Shown here piece by piece: positions 1-10,425 of a stretch of DNA of 64,000 bases (position 1 is the first letter of the stretch; each line of letters begins with the position of its first letter). This stretch comes from Prorocentrum cordatum (taxonomy: Eukaryota; Sar; Dinophyceae; Prorocentrales; Prorocentraceae), in NCBI GenBank assembly GCA_963575745.1, contig CAUYUJ010003958.1:475158-539157 (forward strand), read 5' to 3'. The notes beneath the pieces were generated by a model. It did no database searches. It saw nothing but the letters and a program-made list of their open reading frames with translations, and was not told where the DNA came from. The translations under genes were made by a program, and so were the position numbers.

Positions 1-1395
1 AGAGTCGAGCCGTCGGCCAGCGAGCACCTTCCGGCGACGCCAAGGGATCCATTGCTGCGCGTGCCGGGCAGACCTCCGCTCCACGCGGCGCCGGGCGGGA
101 CTGTCTCGGTCGTTGGACCTCCGCGCGGCAGCCTCGGCCGCCTGCCCGCGCATCGCGCGGGCCTTCGCCGCGACCGCGTCGAAGGCCAGGGCAAAGGAAC
201 TGGCGTCCGCCACTCGAACATCGCCTTGGTCGAGCAGCAGGTTGGAGGCGAGGTCAGGGCACGAAGAAAGAAGGCGGGCCGCCAGCGACACATCCTGGCG
301 CCAGAGGGCGCGTGCCGCAGTCTTGAAGCCCACGCGCGTGGTCTCGGCGTTGCCGTCCTTGACCTTCAGGGAGAAATTGGCGCGCAGCTGCTCGTCGCGG
401 ATCCGACCAGCAGCCAATGTCATGCAAGTCTTGGTGGCGCGCCAGCGTTCCTCGACCGACGCCGCCTCCAGCTGATCGCAGTTCGCCATCATGAGAGAGA
501 CCGTCTCGGGTACTTCGGGCGGGAGAGGGCGCGACGGCATCGCCTGCTCCTCGCGTGGAACTTGTCGGGCCATCTCGAGCTGCAAGACGAGAGGCGCGTG
601 GTCACTGAGGCCAAGTTCCGACAGCTCCATCGCGCCGCGGGCGGTCGTGGGCCGCGTGGAGACGGAGAGCATCGCATGCGCGTCGATTCCCAAGAATATG
701 CGGTCGATGACGGAGATCTGCTGGCTGGCCTTGCCGAAGTGGGCGGGCCATTGCGCCTCGATCTCCAGGGCCGCGGCGAAAGGGCGGCACCACGCAGGCT
801 GTCGCAGTTGGTAGCGTTGGTCCGGGCGCAGCCGCCACGTCTCCTCTGCCACAGGAGAACGCTGCGAAACTGCAGGGCGGTCCGCGATGTTGAAGTCACC
901 AGCCCCAATGAAGATGCGCTTCATGTGGTCGTCCGCAGCCCAGGCGACGGCGTCGTCCCAGGCCGCCTCCACCGCGGCGAAGTCGCCATCTGAGAGGTCG
1001 AAATTGTGTACGTTCATTATCTTGATGCTGCACTGCGACGAGGGATCGCCGACGCAGAGAAGGGCGACCCTGCCGGGGATCACGATGTCGAAGGAGAAAG
1101 CGGGGGCCGCCCCATCCGAGGAGGCGGCGGGCAGCCGCGGGACTAGGAATGCGACGCCACCAGCGCCAGGGGAAGAGCCAGCCGCCAGAAACGATAGGTA
1201 GCGCTGCGGCTGAAGACGACAGAAGACTTTCAACGCATCCTCGGAACCGTGGGCTTCCCGGACAAGGACCATGGCACCCGCCCGCATATGCGAGCTCAGG
1301 AGCGCGAGCTTGCGGCGCCGACGCCGCGGGTTAGAGTGGAGGAAGCCCCCGGCGTTCCACGCCGCCAGATGCAGGCCTCGGGAACGACAATCGGA
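1..1395 (-). CDS. LINE A ORF2: endonuclease/exonuclease/phosphatase (AP-type) domain, partial
   Basis: A single open minus frame runs from about 1395 to base 1 without a stop. It shows the endonuclease/exonuclease/phosphatase signature in order: LAAWNAGGF (catalytic Asn), VLVREAHGSEDAL (metal-binding Glu), GGVAFLVPR, FIGAGDFNIADRP (the GDFN motif), SVIDRIFLGID, and LSDHAPLVL (the SDH motif). In LINE elements this domain nicks target DNA to prime reverse transcription. After SDH comes an Ala/Arg-rich linker of about 180 residues, as usual before the RT. It overlaps the end of ORF1 in another frame (ORF1 stops at 1331), so ORF2 could be reached by frameshifting or re-initiation. No convincing ATG is visible at the domain start. 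The protein is cut by the window edge. Confidence 0.85.
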
Positions 1396-2413
1396 AGTCG
1401 GCGGGAGCCGCGGCGCCGGGCGCGGAGTGCTGAAGCCACTCCGTGCGGTCCTCCAGAGAGAATGCCTTCTTGAACTGCTCGGCGATCGCGTCCCTGTCGA
1501 TGGCCAGCCGCGAGACCATGTCAATGTGTGGTGTCCGCTTCCCGACGGTCGCCCATCTCGAACTTGGCCAGCTTGGCGCCCAGGGCGGTGATGATGCCTC
1601 GCGCCCGCTGGGCGCTGAAGGCGTGACCAGGTACCGCGTCGCTGAGGATGTTGGCGAGGCGCCTCGCATGGATTTCCATCCGTACTTGCTGAGGGGATTT
1701 GTCAGGAGACGCGTAGAGCGGGACAGTGCTCTCGCCAACCGCTTGGCATCGGAAGGGGCGCCAACCATTGGGGGCCGCAGGGTTACGCAGATGTCGAGCC
1801 AGTGCTTGAGCACGCGGGATGGCGATGTCCAGCCCGCCCTCCACGACAATGTTGAAGCGCTTGCTAGGGACGGAGGAGTCGAGGCGGACCATGTTATTGT
1901 CGAGGCCAGCAGCTGTGAGCCAGTCGTGGATGCCAGCTCGGACTTGCGCAGGGCCAACCAGTTCAGGTGCGCCCACGGAGAAAATCCTCGCGCCTGGGAG
2001 CCTGGCCCAAGCCTCCAGCGCCTGGAAGTCGATGATCGGGATCTCCTTCTCGGCCATGGCGAGCGTCTTCTCGATGTCGTCGATCTGGGCCCGCATCCGC
2101 CGTTGCTCATCAGCCAAGGCGTCCGCACGCTCTGCAACTGTGGCGACATCACAAGCGTGGACAGCGAGCGATTTGGCGACGTGCTCCTGTGGAGCCTGGA
2201 ACATGCCACGAGCTGCTGCTGGAAGGAGGCAAGTTGTACTCGCGAGGTCTCCGCCAGCGCCACGGTGGCCTGCTGCATGCAGCTGTCCAGCGACGCCTGG
2301 AGGTCGCCAGAGATCCCCGTGGGGGTGGGGCATCCACCGACGGGTGTGCCAGGGGCCGAAGTGCGCGTAGGCCACGGTCCACCACCGGGAACTTGCCAAG
2401 GGTCAGGTTCTTC
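1331..2413 (-). pseudogene. LINE A ORF1: coiled-coil nucleic-acid-binding-type protein, frameshifted
   Basis: The coding signal changes frame. One frame carries GDLQASLDSCMQQATVALAE near 2330-2230. A second (about 2215-1521) carries a coiled coil (ADALADEQRRMRAQIDDIEK) followed by a compact domain ending VSVGAPELVG-like, RFNIVVEGGLDIA, VPLYASPDKSPQQVRMEI and FSAQRARGIITALGAKLAKF. The first frame resumes with IDMVSRLAIDRDAIAEQF and stops at 1331. A coiled coil plus a C-terminal RRM-like domain is typical of LINE ORF1 proteins, which trimerise and coat the element RNA. The RRM assignment is inference from layout and length. At least two indels make this copy a relic. Confidence 0.6.
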
Positions 2414-2889
2414 AGCGGGCCGCTGCGCGGCAGGGAAATGTCGATCAGGACCTGATGTGGCGGCTGCAACATGAGGCTCCAGAGCGGGACGTGGCTCTCG
2501 CTTGCCATCGCGACGGGAACCGGGGACCGCCAGCACGTCGTCCTTCCTGGCCGCTCCCCGTCTCGATCGTGCACTCCGTTCCTCCGTACTTCTCGAGTCA
2601 GATCTTCCAGCGGCGGCGGGAGAGGCAGGCTCGCGGCGCTGTCGCCCAGGAGGGGTAGCAGCACCTGGTCCGCGGTGGCCGCCGCCACCGCGCCCAGAGC
2701 CACGACCAGCGCCGCTTTCAGCTGCCATGCGAGCGAACTGTTGCCCTGCGGGCAGGCATCGACCGCTCGGTGGGAGCGGCCGCGCACAAAGAATATGGAG
2801 GGGTGCCAGCTCACCCGTGGTTGTCGCTGGAAGGCTTGGACTGGGCGCGGACTAGCGGTATCCATGCCCTGCTGACGCAAAGCAAACAT
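2149..2889 (-). CDS. Unidentified ORF starting right after the spliced-leader relic, one possible membrane segment
   Basis: The ATG at 2889 follows the last base of the spliced-leader relic with no spacer, and the frame stays open for 246 codons. Near residues 55-85 there is a hydrophobic stretch (LAWQLKAALVVALGAVAAAT) that could be a membrane segment. I do not recognise the family. The second half overlaps the ORF1 coding frames of LINE A, so only the first ~180 residues (to about KFPVVDRG) look protein-like. It could be the true N-terminus of LINE A ORF1, or a host cDNA captured upstream of the element. The start choice rests on the leader junction. Confidence 0.4.
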   Translation of the reverse strand: MFALRQQGMDTASPRPVQAFQRQPRVSWHPSIFFVRGRSHRAVDACPQGNSSLAWQLKAALVVALGAVAAATADQVLLPLLGDSAASLPLPPPLEDLTREVRRNGVHDRDGERPGRTTCWRSPVPVAMASESHVPLWSLMLQPPHQVLIDISLPRSGPLKNLTLGKFPVVDRGLRALRPLAHPSVDAPPPRGSLATSRRRWTAACSRPPWRWRRPREYNLPPSSSSSWHVPGSTGARRQIARCPRL

Positions 2890-2910
2890 CTTGAGCCAAA
2901 ATGGATACGG
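2890..2910 (-). other. Relic of the dinoflagellate spliced leader (DinoSL)
   Basis: On the minus strand these 21 bases read CCGTATCC followed by ATTTTGGCTCAAG. The known dinoflagellate spliced leader, trans-spliced onto nuclear mRNAs, is CCGTAGCC then ATTTTGGCTCAAG, so only one base differs (G to T at position 6). A leader embedded in genomic DNA in front of an ATG marks a reverse-transcribed, re-integrated mRNA (known in dinoflagellates as recycling of processed cDNA). It also fixes the organism group and the 5' end of the inserted transcript. Confidence 0.85.
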
Positions 2911-3057
2911 AGGAGTAGAAGGCGGAGGGGGAGGAGGAGGACGAGGAGGAGGAGGAGGAAAAGGAGGAGGAAGAGGAGTAGGAGGAGGAGGAGGAGTAGG
3001 AGGAGGAGGAATAGTGGGAAGAGGAGGAGGAAGAGGAGGAGGATGAAGAGGAAAAAG
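2911..3057 (-). repeat. CCT/TCC polypyrimidine microsatellite (GGA on plus strand)
   Basis: About 145 bp of imperfect GGA/GAA trinucleotides on the plus strand, abutting the spliced-leader relic. Long translated frames through it (poly-Arg/Lys or poly-Ser/Pro/Leu) are artefacts. Confidence 0.9.
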
Positions 3058-4194
3058 GTTTGGACAACGCGGGTCTGTACCCATGCGCTCACGCCCTCAG
3101 GTGGGCCCCCCGCGTAATGAACGAGACTCTCCGACACTGTCGAGGCCTTGTCCCGCCCCTTCAGGCATGGCTCATCGTTATCATGTGTCATTAGGCTCTC
3201 TTCCAGCTGCCACAACAACAATTCGCAGGATTGGGTTTCTAGCTCGTACACACAATGTTCTTCTCAATTGTGCCGACATCCGAACAGTTTGGCAATCTAC
3301 TTCTCATGCTTCGCAACAACACGTTGGCAAGCGGCAGCAACAACACAACTCTTGGCAATGGAACATTGATGCTACTGTCCTCTTTCCTGCTGCATTATTT
3401 AAAAAAATATGCAGGCCACGTTCACCCCTCGCGGCCAGGATTAGAACAGGTTCCTTCTGCCATATCAATCTAGTTTACCACCCCTTTGTGTGGTGCCACC
3501 TCCACCGTCTACGCTTCCGCCGCACTCTGTGTCAATGGAACTGCCGCCGCCACCGGATGATTCTGCGTCAGATGTTGAATCCAAAGCCCAAGATTCAGTC
3601 GACAAAACTTCAGTCGACAGTACTATCGGGAATGTCATTAGCCATGCGCATGCGCATAGTGGATTGGCACCTTGTGCTGTAGGGAATATTGTCCACGACG
3701 CCTCCCCCCACGATCGGAACACAGCGAGTTCGAGACGACGCAGCAATATAGAACTGCAGTCAGCACGCCAACAATGCTGCACATGGGAATGGCCAGGCCA
3801 CGGCTTCCGAACATTGTGAATACACAGATGACACCCCGCCAAAAAAAGATGACGATACAGGTGTCAAGACTTTCAAATATGGGAGCCCAATGCGCTTGGT
3901 ACGCCTACAAAATAAGACGACCCGCAATGGGACGGAGGGCAAGCTTGGCAATTTGGATCCGTTATCGGGGCCATGGCAGGTGATTACCAAAAGCAATACA
4001 GTTTGTGCCAAGTGCGACAATATCGACTTCATCAGCATATCAAGATCGACGTTGCTGGACGACTTCAAAAATGCGACCATCACATTTAGATATGAACATT
4101 CGCCTTCCATTGAAACAGTGTTCTGCTATATTTCGGCTAGAACCACGCGCGTGTTTCGCGCGCGCTTAGGTTCTGTCGAGTCACAGACCCAGGA
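3058..4194. other. AT-richer unassigned stretch with possible coding fragments
   Basis: The composition drops to roughly half GC, unlike its neighbours. The plus strand holds two stretches with amino-acid-like composition: 3490-3819 (a Pro-rich start, then SDVESKAQDSVDKTSVDST) and about 3768-4140 (DDDTGVKTFKYGSPMRLVRL through GPWQVITKSNTVCAKCDNID). They are in different frames separated by a stop near 3750, so they could be two exons or one broken gene. A 72-residue frame at 3255-3473 is also open. I recognise no family. Confidence 0.3.
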
Positions 4195-4246
4195 ATCCTC
4201 CTCCTCCTCCTCCTCCTCGTCTTCCTCCTCATCCTCGTCCTTTCCC
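4195..4246 (+). repeat. TCC/TCG microsatellite
   Basis: About 50 bp of TCC/TCG trinucleotides on the plus strand, ending TTTCCCGAG just before the 343-bp tandem array. Confidence 0.85.
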
Positions 4247-4261
4247 GAGCGATACAATAAC

Positions 4262-5450
4262 AACTTGCGTGGAACCCCTCTCGGGCCCATCTTGGGGCTC
4301 TCTTGGGCCGCCTTTGGAGCCTCTTGGGGCGTCCTGGGTCTCTCGTGGGGGCTTCTTGGAGCTCTCTTGGCGCCTCCTGGAGCCTCTTGGGGCCGAAAGC
4401 TCGGAATTCTACAGTGGCTTTCTCCCTCTGGGACCCCTCTCGGGCACGCCTTGGGGCTCTCTTAGGCCATTTTGGAGTCCAATTTTGCCGTCCTGGGCGC
4501 CTCGTGAACCGTCTTGGAACTCTCTTGGGGGCCACCTAGGCCGTCTTGGGAGCCTCTTCGGACGTGTTGGACGCGGTGAAAACCCAACAGGCGACCATGC
4601 GAAAAGTATACGTTTTCCCATAGGAATGGGACCATTTTTGCTTCTTGGACCTCTCTTGGGGTGCCTCTCGGAACGTCTTGGGCTGATTTTGGAAGCCTTT
4701 TGGCGCCTCTGGGCGGCGTTTTGGCGCCTCCTGGGATGTGTTGGGCCGGAAGCTCGGAATTCGAGAGTGGCTTTCTCCTTCTGGGACCCCTCTCGAAGTC
4801 GTCTTGGGGTTCTCTTGGGCCGTCTTGGGGCCGTCCTGAGCCACTCGTGCGCAGCCTTGGAGCGCTCCCGGAGGCCTCCTAGGCCGTCTTGGAGGCCTCT
4901 TGGGCCGTCTTGGACGCGGTGAAAGCCCAAGATGCGAACATGCGAAAAATATACGTTTTCCCATAGGAATGGCACGATTTTTGTTTCTTGGACCTCTCTT
5001 GGGGTGCCTCTCGGAACGTCTTGGGGTGCTTTTGGGAGCCTTTTGGCGCCTCTTGGCGGCATTTTGGCGCCTCCTGGAGCCTCTTGGGCCGGAAGCTCGG
5101 AATTCGAGGTTGGCTTTCTCCGTCTGGGACCCCTCTCGAACTCGTCTTGGGGCTCTCTTGGGCCGTCTTGGGGCCGTCCTGGGCCACTCGTGCGCAGCCT
5201 TGGAGCGCTCCCGGAGGCCTCGTAGACCGTCTTGGGCGCCTCTTGGGCCGTCTTGGACGCGGTGAAAGCCCAAGAGGCGAACATGCGAAAAATATACGTT
5301 TTCCCATAGGATGGCACGATTTTTGCTTCTTGGGCCTCTCTTGGGCTACCTCTCGGAGCGTCTTGGAGGCTTCTGGGACCTTCTTGGAGTCATGACAGGC
5401 GTCTTGGAAGGCATCTGGAGCCATCGGAGCGCGTTCCGAAGCCGCCTGCG
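4262..5450 (+). repeat. Tandem array of ~343-bp units built from TTGGGCCGTC-type decamers
   Basis: Landmarks recur at even spacing: AAGCTCGGAATTC at about 4396, 4749 and 5093, and TATACGTTTTCCCATAGG at about 4607, 4950 and 5293. The period is therefore about 343 bp over three and a half copies. Inside each unit, short degenerate blocks such as GCCTCTTGGGCCGTCTTGG repeat every 10-20 bp. The long frames on both strands here are by-products of the repeat. A related short-block sequence, in the opposite orientation (CCCAAGAGGCCC), lies at 28460-28710. Confidence 0.9.
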
Positions 5451-5689
5451 AACAATCTTGGACGGCGTCCGGCGATCCGACGAGCCTCCGGGCCCCCCGG
5501 GGCCCACATTTGCGGTCGGGGTCCCGGCCCCGGGCCCCCGGACCCGGTGCGCCGTTATATGTATAAACGGGGCAACGATACGGGAGATATCGAGCAGTCG
5601 CTGCTCGAGGTCTGTACTAACGAAGCACACGTTGATGCAACATGGAACGCCAGGACTTCGTAGACATTCCATTTTCACATTCGCAATCA
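5451..5689. other. Spacer between two repeat arrays, no gene seen
   Basis: Contains a GC block (GGGCCCCCCGGGGCCC near 5491) and unremarkable sequence after it. No supported reading frame. Confidence 0.5.
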
Positions 5690-6990
5690 TTTGTTGTCAT
5701 GTAACTGATAGTGCGCAAACCCTTCATCATCTACCATCATGTTGCATGCGTGGAACACACAGTGTGTGGTGGAGGCGGGGGAGGATCACTGTGTGGAGAG
5801 AGATAAAACTTGCCAGCGCCGTTGCTAATTCCACCCCCGGCGAGGGCAATCACAGTGCACTTCTGATTTTGATATTGATGCCGAGGAGAGCCCACTCGCA
5901 AGTTCAAGCCGCGAATGCTGGACTCCCATTCTGCCGCAACTCTCGCAGTTGATTACCTTTCGCACATGTTGTTCGTTGTCTATTTCGTACTTTGTTACAT
6001 GCGTGGTGCGCACTGTGGCGGAGGAGGTGGTGGAGAAGTTAGTGGAACGGGGAAGGATAACATTGTCATCGCCGTTGTTCACCCCTGGTGAAGGCAGTCA
6101 CATAATACTTATGATTTGGAGTATTGATGCCGAGGAGAGCCCGCTCGCAAGTTTGAAGCGAATGATGGACTCCCATTCTGCCGCAGCTCTCACAGGCAAC
6201 TATTCGTTGCAAGTGGCGTTCGTTGTCCACATCGCTCTTTGTAAATGCGTGGTACGCAATGTGTGGTGGAGGAGGTGGTCGTGAATTACAAGCATGGCGG
6301 TGGATGAGGGCGTGGATCGTTTCTGCCTCAGGCCAGCTGGTACCGTCCGAGGCAGCCTCCCACGGCAGAAAGCCGCGTGTTTACACTGCCACTTGGGCCA
6401 GCCAGACGATTATGGCCAGTCTGACACTTCGGCGTGCTCTCACATTTAGACGAGGCGGAAAGGGGAGATTCTATGAGACATGATGGAAAAGTTAGTAGAG
6501 CGGGGGAGGATACAAGTTGCCAGCGCCGCTGCTATTTTCTCCCCCGGTGCGGGCACTCACAGAACAGTTGAGATTTGGAGTATTGATGCCGAAGACACCC
6601 CGCTCGCAAATTTAAACGAATGATGGACTTTCATCTTGCTGCAGCTCTCACAGGCAATTGTCTTTTTGTAGTTGGTGTTCGTTGTCCAATATCGCACTTT
6701 GCAAATGCGTGGTGCGCAGTGTGTGGTGGAGGAGGTGGTCGCGAATTACAAACATGGCGGTGGATGAGGGCGTGGATCGTTTACAGTATGCTTCTGCCTC
6801 TCAAGCCAGCCGGTACCGTCCGAGCCAGCCTCCCACGGCAGAAAGACGCGCGCTCGCATTGCCACTTAGGCCAATCGGACGGTTATGGCCAGCCTGACAC
6901 ACGGCATGCTGTCGCCTTTTACACTAGGCGGAGGGGGAGTTTCTATGCTATTATTCCTGAAGGGGGAAGAAGTCGTCCTTGCCACACGGA
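5690..6990 (+). repeat. Diverged tandem repeat, periods about 250 and 459 bp
   Basis: The block ATTGATGCCGAGGAGAGC occurs near 5871 and 6123, with a variant near 6582. GCGGTGGATGAGGGCGTGG occurs near 6296 and 6755, and a GCGTGGTNCGCANTGTGTGG block occurs three times. Spacing is 252 and then 459 bp, so the third copy carries about 200 bp extra (the CAGCCTCCCACGGCAGAAAG part, which is also duplicated). Composition is close to half GC. Open frames here are not conserved between copies, so I do not call genes. Confidence 0.75.
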
Positions 6991-7132
6991 GGCGCTGCAA
7001 CATACTCTAATCTCTTTGCTGCTCCCAGCTGTCCTACACTTCTTGTTTCTTTCCGTAGCGCGCTGCTGCAGTGCCAGCCATTTTTTTTGCACACGCGCAA
7101 CAAGCTCGCTCCTAATGTTGGTCTAACGTAAA

Positions 7133-7500
7133 ATAAGGGGGAGGAAAGGGAGGGGAGGGGGGGAGGGGGAGGGGGAGGAGGAGGGAGGAAGAGGAGGAGG
7201 AGGAAAGGAGGAGGAGGAGGAGGACGAGGAGGAGGACGAAAGGGAGGAGGAGAAGGAGGAGGAGGAGGAGGAGGGGAGGAGGAGGAGAGGAGGAGGAGGA
7301 GGAGGTAAGAGGAGGAGGAGCAGGGAGGAAGAAGAGGAGGAGAAGGCGGCCTCGCGGGAAGCTGAGGAGGGAGTGCAGGGGGAGGGGAAAGAAGGGGCGC
7401 GCGGAGGAGGGAGGAGGGAGGGGGGGGATGAGGGGGGGGGGGGGGGAGGGGGAGGAGGGGGGGGGGAGGGGAGGGGGGGAGGGGAATGGAATATGGAATG
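7133..7500 (-). repeat. Long G/A purine tract (CCT/CCC polypyrimidine on minus strand)
   Basis: About 360 bp of GGA, GGGGA and pure G runs on the plus strand, immediately downstream of the LINE B 3' end. On the minus strand the tract ends ...CCCCCTTATTTTACGTTAG, which resembles a 3' splice site. Confidence 0.9.
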
Positions 7501-7543
7501 GAATGGGCTCCATCGCGGTGCGATACGAAGGGAGGGAAACGAA

Positions 7544-9870
7544 CTACGAGGCCTTAGCTCGGTTCGAGACCTTCGAAACCTGATCCTTGGGATATCTCCC
7601 AAGCTCGAAGTTAGTGAGGTACCGTCTCCGAGCCGTGCTGAGAGGCTTGGAGCACGGCTCAGCAAGGCTGCTGCTGAGCTTCTCACCTCCGAAGAAACCA
7701 CAGGTGCTACAAATCCATATTCGATGGACAGGGGCGTGCACAAGCTGGTGGGACGGGTGAACCCAGCCTCCTCCTAGATGAACCTGTTTCCCCCTCGGCA
7801 ACTGAAACTTGTCGGACCCTACAGCAATCAACTCGAAACACGGGGAACGCAACCACGCGGTGAGAGCCTCCTGAGACGACTGGCCACGACACCTCAAACA
7901 TCTAGTGCCTTTGCTGTCGAGGCTGTGCTGGGAGGCAAACAATGCAATGGAGGAGGGAGCGGGAGGGGGAGGCGGCCTTGTCGCACAGGTTCGGCTGGGG
8001 CTCGGGCGAGCTGTCATTGCCTCGAGCGTCGAGCGCAACAACCTCCGACGAACCAAGCTGGCGTCAACCTCCGTTTTCATGACCCGTGACCGAATCTCTG
8101 GCGAGAGCCGACATTTTTTCGCAGCAATGCTAGCGAACTCGTCTGCGGTGTGATTCCCAAGAACCAAAAACTCAGGGAAGTCCGAGCCTGGGATCTGATC
8201 AGCTTCGATATGGGATGGTACTTGAATGACACATACCTGCGACAGGTCGCGAAACTGCATCTCCTGGCCGACGAGCTTCCAGACATTCGCATTGGCTCCC
8301 TGAGGAACCCTCCAGAATCCCTGATACCACCCAGCAGCTACTCCACTGTTGTCTGTGACATACACCAAGGGCCCCCGAGAGTGCCTGAGCGCCAGCAGTA
8401 ATCCCCATATCTCGCCCCTCGGTACAGACTGTATACCACCAGGGAGAGGGCCGAATATAGCCGACCCGACGTGAAGACCCTCGAAATCGCTAATAACCAC
8501 TGCTGACACTCCGACACGCCGTAGCCGTCGGTCACGTGAATCAGCGCCTCCGCTGGCGCCGCCAAACACCACTAGAGGATCGCCTGCGTGGCCGTCTCCG
8601 AGCGCGTGCTCGTCGAACGGCGCGCCTAACGCTGAGAAAAACTCCCACGCCTCATCGGCGCTGGGAGCTGGCACATGGGCCCAAGAACTCGGAATGAGAC
8701 CTCGAAACCAAAAACACGGTTCGGAATCTTGGCCCGACTGGGCCCTGGGGAGTAAATGGTCCGGATCAGTGTAGATTTTGTGACCTGAATTGCGAGGGCA
8801 AGTCCACCCCCTGTGGAGAGGTGTTGACCTACCCTGGCCACACCTGGGGCACGTATCGTCACTGATGGCACCAGTCTCGCCCTTCACCCTGGATAGAGGC
8901 CACGTCCCCCCGAGCACCACGCACAGGAGGGTCTCCGAGAGCTTGGTCCCATGAGGAACTCCACTAAGAACTTTAAGTAACTGCCTAAGCGATTCGTTGT
9001 CAACCCCATCTTGTAATCCGTCACCGCAAAAATGCTTGGATGTTTTTTCCCAAAGCTGGGCACGAATACCCCCCTCAAACTCAGTAAACAAACCACTAAT
9101 GTCCTCCGAGCTGGTGACTAGTTCATCGGGGAAAGACCAAATAGCACCTGCATCATCACGTTTAGCTGGTGTGTGCCACTCAGAGGGGGAGACTGGGCCC
9201 CATCCAAACTCCAGAAGATAAGCGATGATGGACGAGATGGGGCCCCGAACGTGCCGCGAAACCTGCTGCGGTGCAAGATCCCGCAGCTGTCGCACAAGCC
9301 CAGGCCAAGCAGCACGAACAGGGCCACGAATGTTGGGCTCGGCCAGCCACGTCTTCAACCAAAGTCGAAGCCCATCACGAGGTAACTTGTACTCTGGATC
9401 GTGCCCCTCGGCACGAAGATCCAGCAAAGTAGTGAGGCACCGCCCACGCTTAGAAGAGGCCAGTGTACATCCTAGTCGCCGACGACATTGTAACCGAAAC
9501 TCCCCAAAGGCACCAGTGATCTGATGCCCGTGCGTGCCGGCCGCTTGAGGCCCAGTCCTCTCGACGAGCCCCGTTGTGCGATATTTCCTGGACGATCGAG
9601 CGAACCTCCGAACCTTCATATTCATGTTCTTGGCTTTGACGACTCGCTGCCGACGCATGGCCCTTGCGGGCCTCCCAGCTCCCAAGTCGACCCCAATATG
9701 TACGGCTTGAAGGGCGTGTTGCAAAACGAAACCTTTCCTGCGAAGCCGACGCACAACCTCTTTGCCGTCTGCCGCATTAGAACACAAGATCACACTCTTG
9801 CTAGCAATCTGGGGGGCGTGCTCCTTGAGCGTGTAGCAGGTGTCCTGCGCGTGCCAGCCGTGTGCTGCGT
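7544..9870 (-). CDS. LINE B thumb, zinc knuckle, RNase H domain and C-terminal Cys motif
   Basis: The longest clean frame of the element (749 residues from 9793, with coding signal extending up to about 9870). Counting from 9793: thumb-like region 1-200, a CPRC...H...C zinc motif at ~315-332, an RNase H-like domain at ~405-560, and a terminal WICSTCGFFGG...C motif near 700. In the RNase H domain Glu461 (VPRGEIWGLLLAL), Asp481 (VYVTDNSGV) and Asp551 (GNHTADEFAS) occupy active-site positions, but the first strand reads VVFGGASGG where TDGS is expected, so the first catalytic Asp is missing. RNase H would remove the RNA strand during element replication. Probably crippled here. Confidence 0.8.
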
Positions 9871-10425
9871 CAGGTCATCGACCCAAATACGATATGACAT
9901 GTTAACATGTGCGGTAGTCAATCGCATCAAAATGTAGTACACCATACACCTCCCGAATCTAGTCCCGCTGCGAAGGCCCTGGATGATACTCTGCCACGGC
10001 TGGGGCGCTGCCGAGAAAGACCCAGGTTGCGAGAGCACGCGAGGGGCCAAACACACCTGGAGCTCCAAGGCGAGGACCACCGGTGGGAACCCCATCTTGA
10101 GAGCAGACCTAGCCAGTGGAATCCACCCCATAGCGTCGTAAAACCCCCTGATGTCCAAGAGGCCCTCTCCGAACGCGATGCCGAGCCGAGCAAGCCCTTC
10201 ATCGTGAAGAGCGCGCAACAACACTTCTCGGGGCGCGGAGTTGCCCGAGATGGCAGCATCCCAGGCTGGCTCCGAGTCCTTAGACCAACTCCTAACCTCG
10301 TCCTCTCGGGCAAGAGACCAGGTCCTGGAAAACATAGACATGAGTCCTATGACCCTGCCCCCCCCATTCTTTCCCCCAGGAGACGCCGAATGACGAGCAA
10401 AATTTGCCAGGGCCAGGAGAGGCAC
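9790..10425 (-). CDS. LINE B reverse transcriptase palm
   Basis: 211 residues. Motifs in order: GGGRVIGLMSMFSRTWSLAR (fingers), LLDIRGFYDAMGW at ~89-101 (motif A; Asp91 the first metal ligand), GLRSGTRFGR at ~150-159 (motif B, usually GxxQG), and YRIWVDDLTQ at ~178-187 (motif C; the two catalytic Asp of xxDD). The function would be target-primed reverse transcription of element RNA. Right after motif C the reading frame shifts by one: the natural continuation DTCYTLKEHAPQIASKSV is in the next frame, so this frame stops at 9790 as a short false tail. All catalytic Asp are present. Confidence 0.85.
   Translation of the reverse strand: MPLLALANFARHSASPGGKNGGGRVIGLMSMFSRTWSLAREDEVRSWSKDSEPAWDAAISGNSAPREVLLRALHDEGLARLGIAFGEGLLDIRGFYDAMGWIPLARSALKMGFPPVVLALELQVCLAPRVLSQPGSFSAAPQPWQSIIQGLRSGTRFGRCMVYYILMRLTTAHVNMSYRIWVDDLTQHTAGTRRTPATRSRSTPPRLLARV

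Larger units (their letters stand above)
1..2910 (-). mobile_element. LINE A: non-LTR retrotransposon, 5' part, truncated by window edge
   Basis: Read on the minus strand, the order is spliced-leader relic (2910-2890), an ATG-initiated frame, an ORF1 with a coiled coil, then an AP-endonuclease domain that is still open at base 1. This is the normal order of a non-LTR element, ORF1 then ORF2. The reverse transcriptase should lie beyond the left edge of the window. ORF1 is broken by at least three frame changes, so the copy is probably inactive, while the endonuclease is clean. No target-site duplication can be assessed because one end is missing. Confidence 0.8.
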
